Assembly (NCBI RefSeq): GCF_024713945.1
Contig: NC_134681.1
Coordinates: 4,999,501-5,063,500 of the forward strand
Direction: 5' to 3'
DNA from: Dermatophagoides farinae
Lineage: Eukaryota; Arthropoda; Arachnida; Sarcoptiformes; Pyroglyphidae
DNA length: 64,000 bases
A program made the translations under genes and the position numbers. The notes under the pieces were generated by a model. It was not told where the DNA came from. It made no database searches and was given only the letters and a program-made list of their open reading frames with translations. This document shows positions 48,613 through 63,029 of the stretch, one piece after another; within the stretch, counting starts at the first letter, position 1; every line of letters starts with the position of its first letter.

Positions 48613-51368
48613 CAGGTCAGATTTTATATCAGCATTAAAAAAAACGACAACAACAACAACAACAATACAGTTTGATTCATTTTCAAAGTCATTGTGGATG
48701 TTAGTGAATTTACTTCCTACTGCAAGGTAAATGGATCTTTAACACTTTAATTACTTTTCAATTCAAAAATTATAGAATAACAATACAATATGTACTGTAT
48801 ATTTTGTTGTTGTTGTTTTTTTTTATCAACGTACAAAACACAGTCAAGTGTGTGTGTGTGTGTGTGTATATGATTCGTTGTCTTTGATATATCTTTTTTT
48901 TCGTTAAATGAATGATTTTTATCACATTTTAAATGGTGTAATATAGCGAATAAAAAGAATCTAAAAGATTCGCCATTATCATCGTCATCATCAACATATA
49001 GACACGATTAGATTATAATCACATTTTTCAACGAAACAACAACAGTAGAGAAAAGAAAATCTTTACAATCTTTTGGTTTTAATCTTTGATCAAAAAAAAA
49101 CCGCATAGGTAAAGAAATTTTTTTTTCTTGTCAAAATTTGAGAATGAAAAAAAAACAATTATCCTGATAATCATTGAGCGCATGGTGAAAAATGATTATC
49201 ATATTTAAGAATATTTTGTTGTTCAATAAGTTTTTTCCAATAATCAATTCAATAATGAATGAATGATTCTCTGAACTGTATATTTTTGCTGTTGTTGTTG
49301 TTGTTATTCGGTAATTAGTTTGACCCGTTTGATTTTGTAGTAAATTGAAAAAAAAACGAAAACAACGGATAATAAATTTATCATTTGACTAATGATAATA
49401 ATAATAATGGTGGTGGCATTCAAGCGTTGTCATTTGTCGTATCTTGTGTGTGTGTGTGAGCAAGGGGGTGTGGAAATTCAAAAGAATTTTTTTCATTTCT
49501 CTTCCTACAATTTTTTTTTTCTTTAAATTTCCCTACAGGTAAAATTTTTGGGCCATTGGTCAATGTGTGGTTGTTTTTATTTTGTTGTTGACCTGATAAC
49601 AAATGAACAATGAACACAAAACAACAAAAACGGAATTCAAATTAAAACTTAACAATCATATTGATTGATTCCCACGAATTATGATCAATGATTTTTTTCC
49701 TGAACGAATTAATAATAAACAAAAAAAATTAATTTCAGGGTGTTTTTTTCCCCATTCTTTTCTCGACAATTAACGTTGTTGTGGTGGCTGTGGTGATGGT
49801 GGTAATATTAATCAATGACATTGAATGCATGGAAATTCGTATGGGATCCTTTGTTTGGATGATTGAATTAATGAATTGTAATGAATTGTTTGTTAAATCA
49901 TTCATTTCCACATTTATAAATATCCTTATCCTTATTGGTACAATTTTGATTGATGGATGATTGTATCATTGTTGTTGTGCATTCAAATATATGTAAACAT
50001 GCAATATCCACACACACACACACAAACTTGAAGATTTTGATTCAAACTATATCAACAACGCCTTCCAAAAACAACCACAATTTGCACTTGGTGAATACAA
50101 AAAAAAAATGACAATATAGCTAATCAATTGACAATGGCGATATAAAAGAAAAGAAAACTGTATTGATCAACGATTTTCTCTCTCTCTCTCTCTCTTTTTC
50201 ATCTTTCATATCTGATTTTACCTGTTATTTTTGTTTGAACTAATAAACAAAACAGGAATCTATATTTATGAAATTTTTTCTTTTGTGTTTGTCTGTTTTT
50301 ATTGTTTCCAATTTTGTAGTTAGGTTGTCAAAACATTTTTGTCGCCTATTGTCTATTGGTCGTTTTGTATATACAGCCACAAACAAATCATCATCATCAT
50401 CATTGGTTTTAATTGACAATCATTTTTGAATGGATTTTCGAATAGATAAATTTCGAAATCAATCATTGTGTTGTCTTCTGTCTTTGACCAATTCGATAAA
50501 TCTGTTACAGATTTTTTTTGTTTCACCTTAGCCGATTTCATAATCATTTCGTTTATTGAATATTTCTTTTTTTTTCCACTGCCCTATCGATATTTGATCA
50601 ATGAAAACAAATATTTCATTTTTTTTGTCCAATTAAAATATCACATACCAATCAATCGAATCTTGTAATTTCTGATTTACTCATTCTTTTGAAACCATTA
50701 GCAGCAGTGCTGTTCCTGGAACCCCCAAAGTTAATAGAAATTGAACAAAAAAAAATTCAACAGAAAAAAAAACTTGATTTAAGGCGGTGGTCGATCTCAT
50801 TTCAACAGTGAATTCTCATTTTTTTTTGACCATTAATTATACAAGCTATAATTATAAATGGATTGAGAGTTTGTAAGGTATCGGTCTTTTTCTTCTCAAC
50901 AAAAAAAATCATTTACCAGATGATGATGATGATGGAGAAAGATTCGAAAATAAAAATTTCAAAAATTTCAACCGACAATTGAATGAATACTAATACAATC
51001 TCTCAGTAAATAGTGATCAATTTTCATTCGATTTATTAGATTCATTTTCCATCTGTAATCACAAATAAAAAAAAATGTTCAATTTTTTTCCAAGGATTTT
51101 CTATTTGCCCCCTCTCAAATTCTTTTCTACACCAATGGGGGGGAAAAAAATGCAATTCGAATTCGCATTGGACTGTTTCATTATTCATTAGAAATCTATT
51201 TTTTTTTTCATCTGTTTGTTACCATGGTGTTAATTCAAAAAAAAAAATATTTATAACATGATTGCGTGATTAATAAATGAATAAATCCATGGCAAGCAAA
51301 CAAGAAAAAAAAAATCAATACAAATCAAAAATCGACAGCTTTTGATCAATTATAACTATTGATACACT

Positions 51369-51403
<35 letters not shown>

Positions 51404-52965
51404 AGGAATTAATTGTCTTAAACTTGAAAAAAATTGACTTTAATTTTGTCCATGTTTGTATTTTCAATGATGATGAAATTGAACAAAAAAAAAAAAAAAA
51501 AATGCCCATTTGAATGTATTAGTAGTATGTTGTATATGTATGTATTACCGATTCGTCAATCATCACAAAAAGAAATTTGATGCCTATGCCTATTAATTTT
51601 AATATTTTTAGATAAAAAATAAAAATTTTATGATAAAATTCATTCCTGTTGATCGATTGATTATTATCTATTTAGAATTGGCATTCAAAACAAATGGATT
51701 AATGTTTTTTTTTTTTTTTTTTTTGAATGAATGAATGAATGAATGAATAAGTGCAATAAAACCGAAATGGACACATTCTATGATTTGTCAATCAGTAGTA
51801 GTTTGATTTTTTTCATATATGACTTGTCTTTTTGTTCAATTTCATTTGAATGAGAAAAAAAATATATATATCTACTCAACTTATCATCATTGGTTTTTTT
51901 TTTAATCAAAGTAATAGATCAATGTTGAACTGAATGAATGAATGGACCATCGATGATTTGCATATATTTTACTTATCTAACTTTTCATTTCTAATTTGAT
52001 CCATTGAAAACGATATGATTTCAAAGGTGTGTTTCACATTCATTCATTCATTGATCAAATCAAATGGCTAAATTACGTAATAACAATAGCAAAAATTTAT
52101 TGATCAAAATAATAACCAATCATTATGGAATGTATGAGGATTAATCGATGAAGATGATTCATTGATTTTATTGTTTTTCTTTCAAACTTACTCATTGTTT
52201 TTCAAGTTAAAATTGTTCATAAACAAGATAAGATTATGGCTCAATTTGTCTCATTGATTTCTTCTTAAAAAAAATGAAATTGCTGCTGATTTATCAATTG
52301 ATGATCAATCGAAAATTATTGTGCACACCTAGGAAAAAAACGAAGATTGATCAGTTTTTATTGAGTCATCATAATCAATCATTTTAAATTGATCATCATC
52401 ATCATAAGAAAGAGAAAGGAGAGATTAATTTTTCAAATTTTTTATTTGAATTTTCGACGATTTATTGAAAAATTCAAATTTAAAACATTGATTTTGATGT
52501 TTAAATTTGATTGTTAACATGCAGACGGTATTAGTTGTGTGTGTGTGTTTGTGCGTTGCTGCAAATGAATTTTAAATGAATCGATCAATTTATCACTGAT
52601 TTGAAATGGAACGAAAAAAAATTGAATCAATTTTATATGGAAACAATAATAATGATGATGATGATTTCTTATAAATCTCAAAATGAGTTGAATGAAAATG
52701 TACATGTCCATTTAATATAAACGGATTAATCATCATCATCATCAACAACAACAACAACAAAAGACTATAGTGTAATCATTCATCAAGAAACACATGGGAA
52801 TGGCCATTGATTTTTCTATTTTTTTTTTTTAAAGCTAAGAAGGGTCTGTTCACATGTATGTTATATATCTCTATTCTCTATATGTATATGATTAATTGCT
52901 AAAACATTATCGTCAAACAGTCATAAATCTCAATTCTAAATCTCAATTTGTAATTATTGTTGTTC

Positions 52966-52994
52966 GTGAGTGAGTGAGTGAGTGAGTGAGTGAT
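52966..52994. repeat. (GTGA) tetranucleotide repeat, about 7 units
   Basis: A pure GTGA/TCAC run of 29 bases in gene-free DNA. Confidence 0.9.
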
Positions 52995-55749
52995 GACAAA
53001 TTTTTTCTCTTTTTCTTTATAAAAATTTATTTGTCACACATTTATTTGATGTGTGGCTATATAATTATTCAACAACAACAACAACAACAAAAATGGATGG
53101 ATGGATGGATGGATATGTCATGTTATGAATTTTGTATTAATGAAGAAAAAAAAACCCAGGTAGCAAAATGAATGAATGTATGATAAAGGACGAACCAACG
53201 CCCAATGTTGGTGACCCAATCATCATCATCATCATTTATGTAAGACAGTATGTCAGTGTGTGTGTGTGTGTGTGTCTGCTAACATTATGGAACTATTATT
53301 TATCATCATTATCATCATCACTAACCTAGTCAATTAGCTAGATACATTGAAAGATTTTTTTTTCTAAACCACAACATACATCAAATCAAATGAACAAAAA
53401 AAAATTAATACTAAATAGTTATCATCATCATCATCATCATTATTATTATCATCATGGAATTTTTTTTGTCTGTTTGAGTCAATATTAGTTATTCGAAAAA
53501 TCTTTGTTATAATTGCACATACACACACACACACACTCGTAGACAGACAGACACATGAAACAATCAGACATAATGGATGTGAATTTGTATGAAATTCTTT
53601 TTCCGCATTTCGATTATTATTTCATATATCGTATACATGTGTCATGTATATATGAAAATCGATGATTTTTATATATTCATATAAATTGAATCAATCTTCA
53701 TTTTACAGGTGATGAAGATGAAATATATGTACGATTATATATTCATCGTTGACAATTGTTTTCTTCATGATGAATTGCGTGCCATTTTCTAATGAAAATG
53801 ATAATTCTATCATCATCATCATAGCCGTGTCATTTTTGTTGTTGTTGTTGTTGTTGATAACTTCCTTTTTTTATGAGAAATGAATTTATTTTTAGTTAAA
53901 GAAAGAAGAAAAAAAAAGAAACAAATAAATAAAACAAAGCAGAAAAAAATAAACATAAAATTCAAGGAGTGTTTATTGTTTCATCTTGTTTGGTGGTGTT
54001 TTTTTTTCTCCTATGTCTGTATTTGTGTCTGTGTCTTTGTTAATTTATTTTTGGTTTTTTTTGTAACGACCATCATCATCGAAAAAACCGAATTCAAATA
54101 ATTTTTCCTGGATAATATAAATGGCTACTATTTGCTCCTGCTTGTGTGTGTGTGTGTGTTTGTTAATATGGGTCGATCCAAAAAAATATGTCGAGATTTT
54201 CATTTTCATAATGCGATTAATCCGGCAAGCCAAAAATACAGAAAGACAGGTATTATATATAAACAAACAGTAAAGAATTACCGAGACACACACACATACA
54301 CACAAATATAATAATGCAAAGAGACAGACAGAGAAACCCGCCCACGCATATCTTATATTCATCATTTTCATATCGATAATACTATAAATGAAATGGATTT
54401 TCACTTTTTTTTCTATCTTTATCAGGATTAATCATTAAGTTTTTGTGCTGGTTGTTGTTGTTGTTGTTACGGGAGTAGTCAAATCATTCGAATTAATATC
54501 GTTTTACGTTTTTTTTTTCGTTTGTTTGTTTTGTTTCATCTCAAGATTAATGTAATTTAAAATGACTAATCTTATTATGTTCATTCTATACTCATTTTTA
54601 CTGCAAAAACACATAAAGAATTTTTTTTCTGAGATTCCTGTTCATATATGATTCAAAGATTGAATGAATATAGAGCAGCAGCAAAAAAAAAATTCCAATG
54701 AAAATAATTGATCTAATTTGAATTTGACAAGCTATTTTCATATATATATTTAGTTTGTTGTCAATCAGATCAAATTCAATGTACGTGTGCGTGTGTGTTT
54801 CGTGTGTGTGTGTGTGTGTGTGTGTGAATAAATTATCCATGAATGAAAAAAAAAACATTGACGTACAAACTTGTCAAAAAAAAAAAAAAAAAAAAATGTA
54901 AATCAAGACAATTTTTGATCAATCAAAAAATCATTTTTGGATTTTTTGTTACAAATAATTCAAAAGTCTAAATTATTATACAAACAAAAAACAGCAACAG
55001 CAACAACAACAACAACAACAACAATCAGTGCAAAACAAAATATTCAAATTTTCAAATCACCTTGAATGGCCAAAAAACAGAAAAACAAAACAAATTCATT
55101 TCATTCAATGATTCATATTTTTTTTTTGACCAATTCCGATTATTTTTTTTCAATCGGATGCATATTTATATACACCTTGACTTGACCAATGATAATAATT
55201 CAGGTGTACTTCAAGGGGTGTGTGTGTGTGTGTACAGTGGTACAATATTTTCATACGATAATAATGTAGGAAATTTAGAAACGAAATAGAGAATGAAATA
55301 ATATTAAAAAAAAAATCAGAAAAAAAAGGGAAAACGAAAACGAAAAAATAAATTGAAATAGAAAATGAACATGTTCACAGAAAAGAGACATTAAATCGAA
55401 TCGAATCGAGTTGAATTGAATTGAATTGAATGGAATGGAATGGAAACAAGACTCATTCATATGTATATAACTGGAACTTGGAATTGAGATGATGATAATG
55501 ATGAAAAAAAAATAAAAAAATAAAGAGAGTCTAGCCTAGTAGTATAATAGTGTTAGTGGAAAAGAGAAAGACAATCTCCTTGGCTCTTGATGCTTTACTT
55601 TTTTTTCCATTTTCTTCCTCTCTCACTCACTCTCTCTCTCTTTTGGAAAAAAATTCAATTCGAATCCTAGAAAACAATTCAAATCTATCGTGATTTAAAT
55701 GATTATGATGGTGATGATAGAATTTTTCTAACAAGAGTGAATTCACTAA

Positions 55750-55756
55750 TATAAAA
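55750..55756 (+). promoter_or_regulatory. Candidate TATA box of second peroxidase gene
   Basis: TATAAAA lies 294 bases upstream of the ATG at 56050. No TCAGT-type initiator is seen about 30 bases further on, so the assignment is weak. Confidence 0.25.
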
Positions 55757-56049
55757 GACATGTTTAACTAAGAAAATTGTTTTCTTTGATTTTTGTTGAC
55801 AAAAAAATTTTTTTTTTCTTCATCTATTCAATTCAAGAATTTTGTAATTTACTACGTAAAAGTTTATGTATACAAAACTGTGGCAAAAACGGTGTTTTTT
55901 TGTTTGTTTGTGCCTGTGTTTGGTTCCGTTTGCACAGATGCTTATTGTAAGCATTATTTGTGCTTAGTTTCATGAATTATTTTTTTTTGTTGTGACAATT
56001 TTTCTTGAAATTTGTACTTGATTGATTGTTTGTTTGATTAAATTTAAAA

Positions 56050-57927
56050 ATGGCAGCCAATAATCCATTCATACGATTGGCAGTAATCGCCACAACATTC
56101 ATTATTGCCATGGTTTACGGTTTTTCCGCTCATACATCACATATTAGCCATATGCCAGCAAATGCTGAACATTTAGTCTATACAAGTGCATTTCCGGCCA
56201 AAATGGACCTCAGTACACCACTTGTATCCGGTATATCGGTTGGTCGTTATAATGCCAAACGTGAATATTCACCAGAATTAGCACGTATTTATAGCCGTTA
56301 TTTAGCAAATGATATGACAATCGGTGCATTATGTCCAAATGGCCATACTATACATGATGGTTCATCAATCACTGAAGATGATATCAACGAAGCAATTTCA
56401 TTTGCATCACAACAGATTCAATTATATGAGAATGCTAATCAACAATATTTGGCCATCGATCCACGTGGTCTTAATTTTAGTGCATACATTTTTGGTGCAT
56501 TACTTCAAGCACGTTTCAATGAATTTATTACACAATATTTAACTAGCAAGTAAGTGATTTAAATTCCACAATTTTTTTTTCTCAAATAAATGTCGCAGAA
56601 AAAAATAGTGAAAGTTTTGATCTGAAAAATGAATTTCATTACATTTCAGATTAAAATTATCATTATTTAATTCATTTTATGCAATGTCAGTAAAAGCCAA
56701 AATTCATCATAAATTCCAATTGATGAGGTCGATGAATTCAATGAAATCATTTGAGTATTTTTTTTTTCTTGAACAAATTTGATTAAGAAATCAATTCAAT
56801 GACAAATTGTTTGATGAGATTTTCATTTGAATTTCAACGATGATTCAATAATTCAAAGGATGCAAAAAAAAACAAAACAAAACAAAAATCTTTTTTTTTT
56901 GCACATTGGAGAAGAAAATGAAATTTTTACAATCTTTTCCATTTCGATGATGATGATCATTTTCATTATTAGAATTCGAATGTGATTTCCAATTTTTTGA
57001 TGGCCATCGATTAACATGTTTATATAAAACAAAAATGTGTTTATCATCATTTGATCATTTGAACAGTTTGAATCATTTGATCATTTCAATCATGTAAGAG
57101 GATTTGATTCATTTTGATTGATTTATCATTTGAATTTGATCAATTCGGGAAAAAAAGTGAGAAAAGTAGACAACAATTTTTCACACTTTTAAAGCAAACA
57201 CACTCATACAAAAACTAAAGAGTTTCGTTTTTTTTCTTACTTTGATTCTAACCATTTTGATGATTTTTCATTCATTCATTCATTTGTTCACTATATAAGA
57301 AAATCTCTAGTTGCTAACTGTAGAAAATTGAAAAAATTCTAATCATCAAATTGTTGTTCAGAGCAATAACAACAACAACAACAACAACAACATGGCTAAC
57401 ATAAACTTGAAAAAAAAATTATTATTACTTCAAATGCATTCTGACATTTTTTTTTCTCTAATTGTGTGAAAAAAAAACCGTTTCAAATAGGGCCATAACT
57501 CTGTAAAAGAAGAAACGAAATGAAATGAAATGAAATCCATAGTAATCGTTGAAAAAAATTATATAACAACTATATGACACAAACACACACACAAATATAT
57601 ACGGGAAAAGATTACCATTTAATTCGTTCGGATGATGAAAACAACGACAATAACACAAACACTAGATTTGTGATTAAGATATTATAATATAATCGTTTTG
57701 GTCAGTATCATCAACAACAACAACAACAACAGTGAGAAATAATTGAGATTTGATGTTTTTGTTTTATTTTCAATACTGTATCCATTATACACACACATAC
57801 ACAAATAATATCCAGGCATCAATTTGATCATCATCATCATCATCATTCAATCGTAATTAGAGTGGTGAAAAAAAATAAATAAATAAATAAAACAAAACAG
57901 AAAAAAAAACTTAAAATTATCGATTGT

Positions 57928-57958
<31 letters not shown>

Positions 57959-60900
57959 TGGTCATCATCATCATCAGAAAAAAAAGAATGAATAAATGAT
58001 TATAATGAATGCGAAATGTTTGTGTGTTTGTGGTGCAAGATGAAAATGATCAACGGATTGTATTCATAGAAAAGAAATAAATGACAACCGTCTTGTCTCG
58101 TTGTTGTTGTTGTTGTTGTTCTTGTTGTTGTTGTTGTTGTTATTATTGTTATTGTTGTTGTTCTTTTCAGCTATTATCCAGGAAAATTATCTTACAAACA
58201 CACACAGTGTAACCCGGAAAGAACAAGAAAAAATTGTACGAATACTCAACACATATGATGATGATAATAATAATAATAATAACAATTACCTATGATTGAA
58301 ACAAACAGAAAAAAATGTAATGCACAAAATCGGATCTTTTTTCGTTCACTTTCTCTCCCTCTCTCTCTCTCTCTCATGAAAAAAAATTCCGTTTTTTAAA
58401 TTTTTTTTGTTTGATTGATTGACCATTATGATAATGATATACTACTATTATGCAAAATAACAATTCGTATCAATTCATTTCACGACGAGGATACTGGATA
58501 CTGGATATTCGATGTCAACAATAACAACAACGACAACAACAACAAAAACAGTGTACAATTCAATCAATCAAATCGATAATCGATCTCAATTGTCTGTTGT
58601 TGATAATCATAATAATAAGCTGACTAATATATTTATTATTGACTATTGATCGGATTTTTTTTGTTTTGTTTCTCATATCTAATATTTTTATATGAATATT
58701 TTTTTTCAGAAACGGATGTTTGCGTGGCAATTATATTATCATTATTTATTATTATATGGCCTGGAAATGTTCCGTGACGAAACGTTTTATTTTTGACTTA
58801 TTGGCTATCACTAATCAATAATACATTGATAAATACATAGAGGGAGAGAGAGAGAGAGAGAGAGAAAGAGAATTCGTTTCATATGAATCAACCATTGCAG
58901 CTGTCTTGTTTTTGTCTGTTGCAATTTTTGGCTATATTTTCATTTGTTCATATTTTGTTTTTTCCATATGAAATGTAAATGTTCTTGATCTCATTCGAAT
59001 TTCACATTCTGACCATTAATTGAATGATTGATTGATTGATTGGTTGATCAATTGATTGTGATTGAAAACAAGTGATAGCCACAATTTATCAACAAAAAAA
59101 TTTGTTTGTTTGTTTATTTGTTTGGAGGTTATCTTGGGCTTAACTACCTTGATTCATTCATTTATTGATTTCATATGGGAAAAAAAATTAATTATTTCCA
59201 TTATTCAATAGATAAAATCATTGATTTCAAATGATCGGAAATAAAAACTTGAAATTTTGATACTTTTTCAAACTACCAAAATTTTTTTCCATCATTATTT
59301 CAGCAAAATTTCATCTTTATTTCACGATCCATTTATGATGATATAATAAGTCCTTATGGAACAAGACATGATTATTCTCCTGCTGAGAGAGTTTTTGTGA
59401 TTTTGATGATGATGATGATGAAAAAATCTAATTTCATAAATCTTGAATGCATATTTTAATCTAAAATGTAAAAAATTTATTCAATTTTTTCGTTCATTTT
59501 GATTATAAACATCACATCATGATTGACTTATGGATAATAATTCAAAAAAAATGTCGTACATCTTGTGTGTGTGTGTGTGTGCGTGGGATTATGTATCCGA
59601 GATATTTTCATCTTGTCAATTGTTTCAAGGAAACAAAAAAAAATTGAATTATTTTTAGTCAAAAACTATAACACATGGGCCTGCAAGACGAATCAATCTT
59701 TCTTTTCATTGATATTTAGTCCATTTGAATGCAAAATGAGAATTTCATTTACATTTCAAATTAAAATTCAATGTAAATATAGTTACAATTTCTACAATTC
59801 ACTGTAATTCTAGATCAATAGGCGATACATTTTTTCATTTTTTTTTTGCTATTCATTGAAAATGTTAATAATAAATTAAAATTCAATGTCAAATATTTAC
59901 ATCCTGTGTAACTTTGTCCAAAAAAAAACAAAAAAACAAAAAAAAATATATTTGGGCGGTTTCCATCAATACTAAAAAAAAAGTTTGTGAAAAATGCAAT
60001 TATCATCACCATCAAATTGTGAATGCAAAAAAAAAATAAATAAATAATCGATGAATGGATTTCATCACTAGATGCACACACACTACCTGCTACTACTACT
60101 TCTGTTGATATACATCGTTAAGGTGCTTGGCCATTTGATGCTTGCTCTAAATTATCTGAAGAAAACAAAAAATTGTATTCATTTTGTCTATTACAATTGA
60201 ATAGAAAAAAAATTCTTATAATGTATATCATTATCGTTTGATTGTTGATGTTTTTATTTATATTATATATGTGTATAACGAATTGAATCATTGAATTTTT
60301 TTTTTTTTGAAAAATCTAAATTTGTTAATCGTGTGTGTGTGTGAGTGTGTGTAAGCATTTGACCATTGATAATAAAATCACAAATCTAACATCCATCCAT
60401 GGTCAATAACAAGAGCAACGAAAACAATTGTTTGTGAATGAACACAATCAACTATTGACGAATTAGCTACTGGGCATTTTATTTCTGTTTTTTTTTCTTT
60501 TTGTTTGTTCCAATTCGATCCAATTTGAGCCTTCAATTTTTCTTGTTGTTGTTGTTGTTGTTGTTGTTGTTGATGTATTGATTCGACATGAGAAAAATGA
60601 AAATATTCAGGATTCAATGCCATTCAATTGTTCAATTTTTGAATTATACATCTGTTTTTATTCTTTTCATTTCTATATATACATATCTGATGATGATTGA
60701 AATGAAAATTTTCAAAAGTGAACAAATGTTTTATTTATATTTATTTATTGCAAAATCTTTTTCTGAAAATTGTTTTATTAAATCATCTTTTTTTTTAATT
60801 CTTTGCCCATCATTTTTTGGTATAGGAAATGTATCAACAAATACAATACAGCAGCCATATTGCCAACAATAAGAATACCGAAAAATACAAATCTAAATCA

Positions 60901-63029
60901 AGAATATTGTAATATTGATAAATCAGAATCCAATGATATACATTGTGATCCTAATTATAAATATCGTTTAATGAATGGCCGATGTAACAATTTGGCATTC
61001 CCAAATTGGGGTTCATCATTTCATTGTCATCGACGATTATTGCCACCAGATTATTCTGATGGTATTAATCAACCACGTGTTTCAATTACTGGCGCACCAT
61101 TACCAAGTCCACGTTTGATTACACAATTTTTACTACCAGATATTCTTGTACCGGATCCTAATCTATCCGGTATGAATATGGCATGGGGTCAATTCATGGT
61201 ACATGATAATTTCCGTACAATACAAAATCTTGGTTTAGCAATCAATTGTTGTTTAATACCAAATGCAACCGTTCATCCTGAATGTGTTCCAATTACAAAT
61301 TTTCCACAAGATGAAGCAACAGCTTCTTTTAATAATCAACAATGTATTAACACTGTAAGATCTATTGCCTGTAACACATGTAGTCTTGGTATGTATAAGT
61401 TATTTGAAAATTCATTCATTAATTAAATCATTTATTTTTTCATATAAAGGTCCACGTGATCAATTGAATGTGGCCACACAGGTATTGGATCTATCCAATC
61501 TCTATGGTGGTAATCTTATTGATGATTCGCTTACATTGAGAAAATTTCAAATGGGTAATGTTCATATATTAAATTGTCATTAGTTTTAGCTTAATTTTTT
61601 TTGTTTTGTTTGAATTCATTCAGGTCTTATGCGTGGCTCATTGGATTTGATGGGTAACGATACATTGCCTGTAAGACGATTGCCAAAAGAACAAGATACA
61701 TTAGATCTTACACCATGTAATGAACCATTGAGTAATCCACAATTAACATGTTACCATACTGGTGATGGTATTCGTGGTAATCAACAACCGGGTATTAATT
61801 CTATTCACATTATGTTACGTCGTCGTCACAATATGCATGCCAAAGCATTAGCTATTGTTAATCCACATTGGGATGATGAAATTCTTTTCCAAGAAGCCAG
61901 GTACGATAATCATAATATAAGTGTTTAGATAACATTTAATTTTTAAAAATCTATTTCTTTCAGACGACTTTTGATTGCTGAAACACAAAAAATTCATTTT
62001 GGTGAATATATGCCATCGATTTTGGGTGAAAAATTGATGAAATATTTTGATTTGGAAATTCTACAGGATGGTTATAGTAAATATGATCCTACAATAGATC
62101 CATCCACCATACAATCAGTGGCTGTTGCAAGTCTTCGTATGGGTCATTCACAAGTATTCTCTGTATTCAATGTGATCAACAAACAAACACCATCATATTC
62201 ATTTTTGTTGAGAAATAAATTCTTTGAAATGTCCGACATATGGGCTGGTAATGCAAACGGTATTCTACGAGGTCTTGTTGAAGAACCGGATAATACTGTC
62301 GATCAATTTGTTGTTAGTGATGTAAAAAATTTCCTTTTCTTCAATCCACGAAATCCATTGATTGTTGATTTACCAGCCATCAATACTAATCGTGGCCGTG
62401 AACATGGTGTTCCTGCATATGTTTATTTCCTTGAATATTGTACTGGCTATCAAATTAAGAGCTGGCAAGATTTAACTCGATTCATAACGGAACGTCGTAT
62501 TAAAGAATTACAAGCTATATATGCGTAAGTTGAACATAAAAATAAGATTTTTTTTTTACTGATCAGAATTTTCATATAAATAGTGATTTCCGTGACATTG
62601 ATCTTTTTATTGGCGGTCTTTCTGAAAACAAAGCATTTGGTTCGATTTTAGGACCAACATTTGGTTGTTTGAATGGTATTCAATTCCATCATTGGAAATT
62701 TGGTGATCGTTTTTATTTCGAACATGGTGGCGAAGCAGGCAGCTTCAATATTGGTATGTCGTGATTTCAACATTTTTTATTATTTTTTTTCATCAATGAA
62801 AAACAAATTTTCATAAACAATTTTTTTTTTTAAATCTAAATCAGATCAATTGAACAATATTCGACAAACATCATCATTGGCAAATTTAATGTGCAAAACA
62901 ACCGATATACAAGCCGTACAAATGAATCCACAATTTCGTCCATCAGAAACGAATCCAAAAATACTTTGTGCCACAATGCCAGAAATTAATTATGAATTGT
63001 GGAGAGAATATGGTCCATGGAAAAAATAG
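56050..63029 (+). CDS. Secreted animal haem peroxidase
   Basis: Seven exons assembled in frame: 56050-56549, 60826-61388, 61450-61554, 61624-61900, 61964-62524, 62584-62753, 62845-63029, giving 786 residues. Residues 1-25 are a signal peptide (hydrophobic LAVIATTFIIAMVYG). Residues 115-166 resemble the corresponding pre-domain part of the other peroxidase (a DDxxxAxxxA helix followed by an F-A-x-Y segment). The domain includes HRRLLPPDYSDG, distal His293 in WGQFMVHD, calcium-loop residues T-x3-D-x-S, DGIRGNQQPG with the distal Arg, proximal His543 in LRMGHSQV, and LPAINTNRGREHGVPAY. The Asp and Glu used for haem ester links in myeloperoxidase are Val and Gln. The long first intron (4276 bp) is supported by a matching phase-2 junction at the same place in the paralogue, before KC[LI]NK. 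It is probably an extracellular hydrogen-peroxide-dependent oxidase with unknown substrate. AATAAA lies at 63076-63081. Confidence 0.85.
56550..60825 (+). other. Large first intron of second peroxidase gene
   Basis: It starts GTAAGT and ends in a T-rich tract with TATAG. Length is 4276 bp against about 60-90 bp for the gene's other introns. It holds TTG runs (58101-58147, 60543-60572), TG runs (57932-57958, 59562-59581), an AG run (58842-58870) and many poly-A/T tracts. A minus-strand 81-codon frame at 60378-60623 is treated separately. Confidence 0.6.
60378..60623 (-). CDS. Possible small nested gene or exon (weak)
   Basis: A minus-strand frame of 81 codons begins with ATG, has a Gln run of about 10 (from a CAA microsatellite), then a Lys/Gln-rich stretch and a moderately hydrophobic C-terminal part (TIVFVALVIDHGWM). 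Its composition is more mixed than most chance frames here. I recognise no family, and no splice partner joins in frame. It lies antisense within the first intron of the peroxidase gene. It may well be chance. Confidence 0.15.
   Translation of the reverse strand: MALNPEYFHFSHVESIHQQQQQQQQQQEKLKAQIGSNWNKQKEKKTEIKCPVANSSIVDCVHSQTIVFVALVIDHGWMLDL

Noticed and set aside
56050-56553. Stand-alone 167-residue secreted protein
   Set aside because: The GTAAGT at its end, matching codon phase and similarity to the paralogue's pre-domain region make it the first exon of the second peroxidase.
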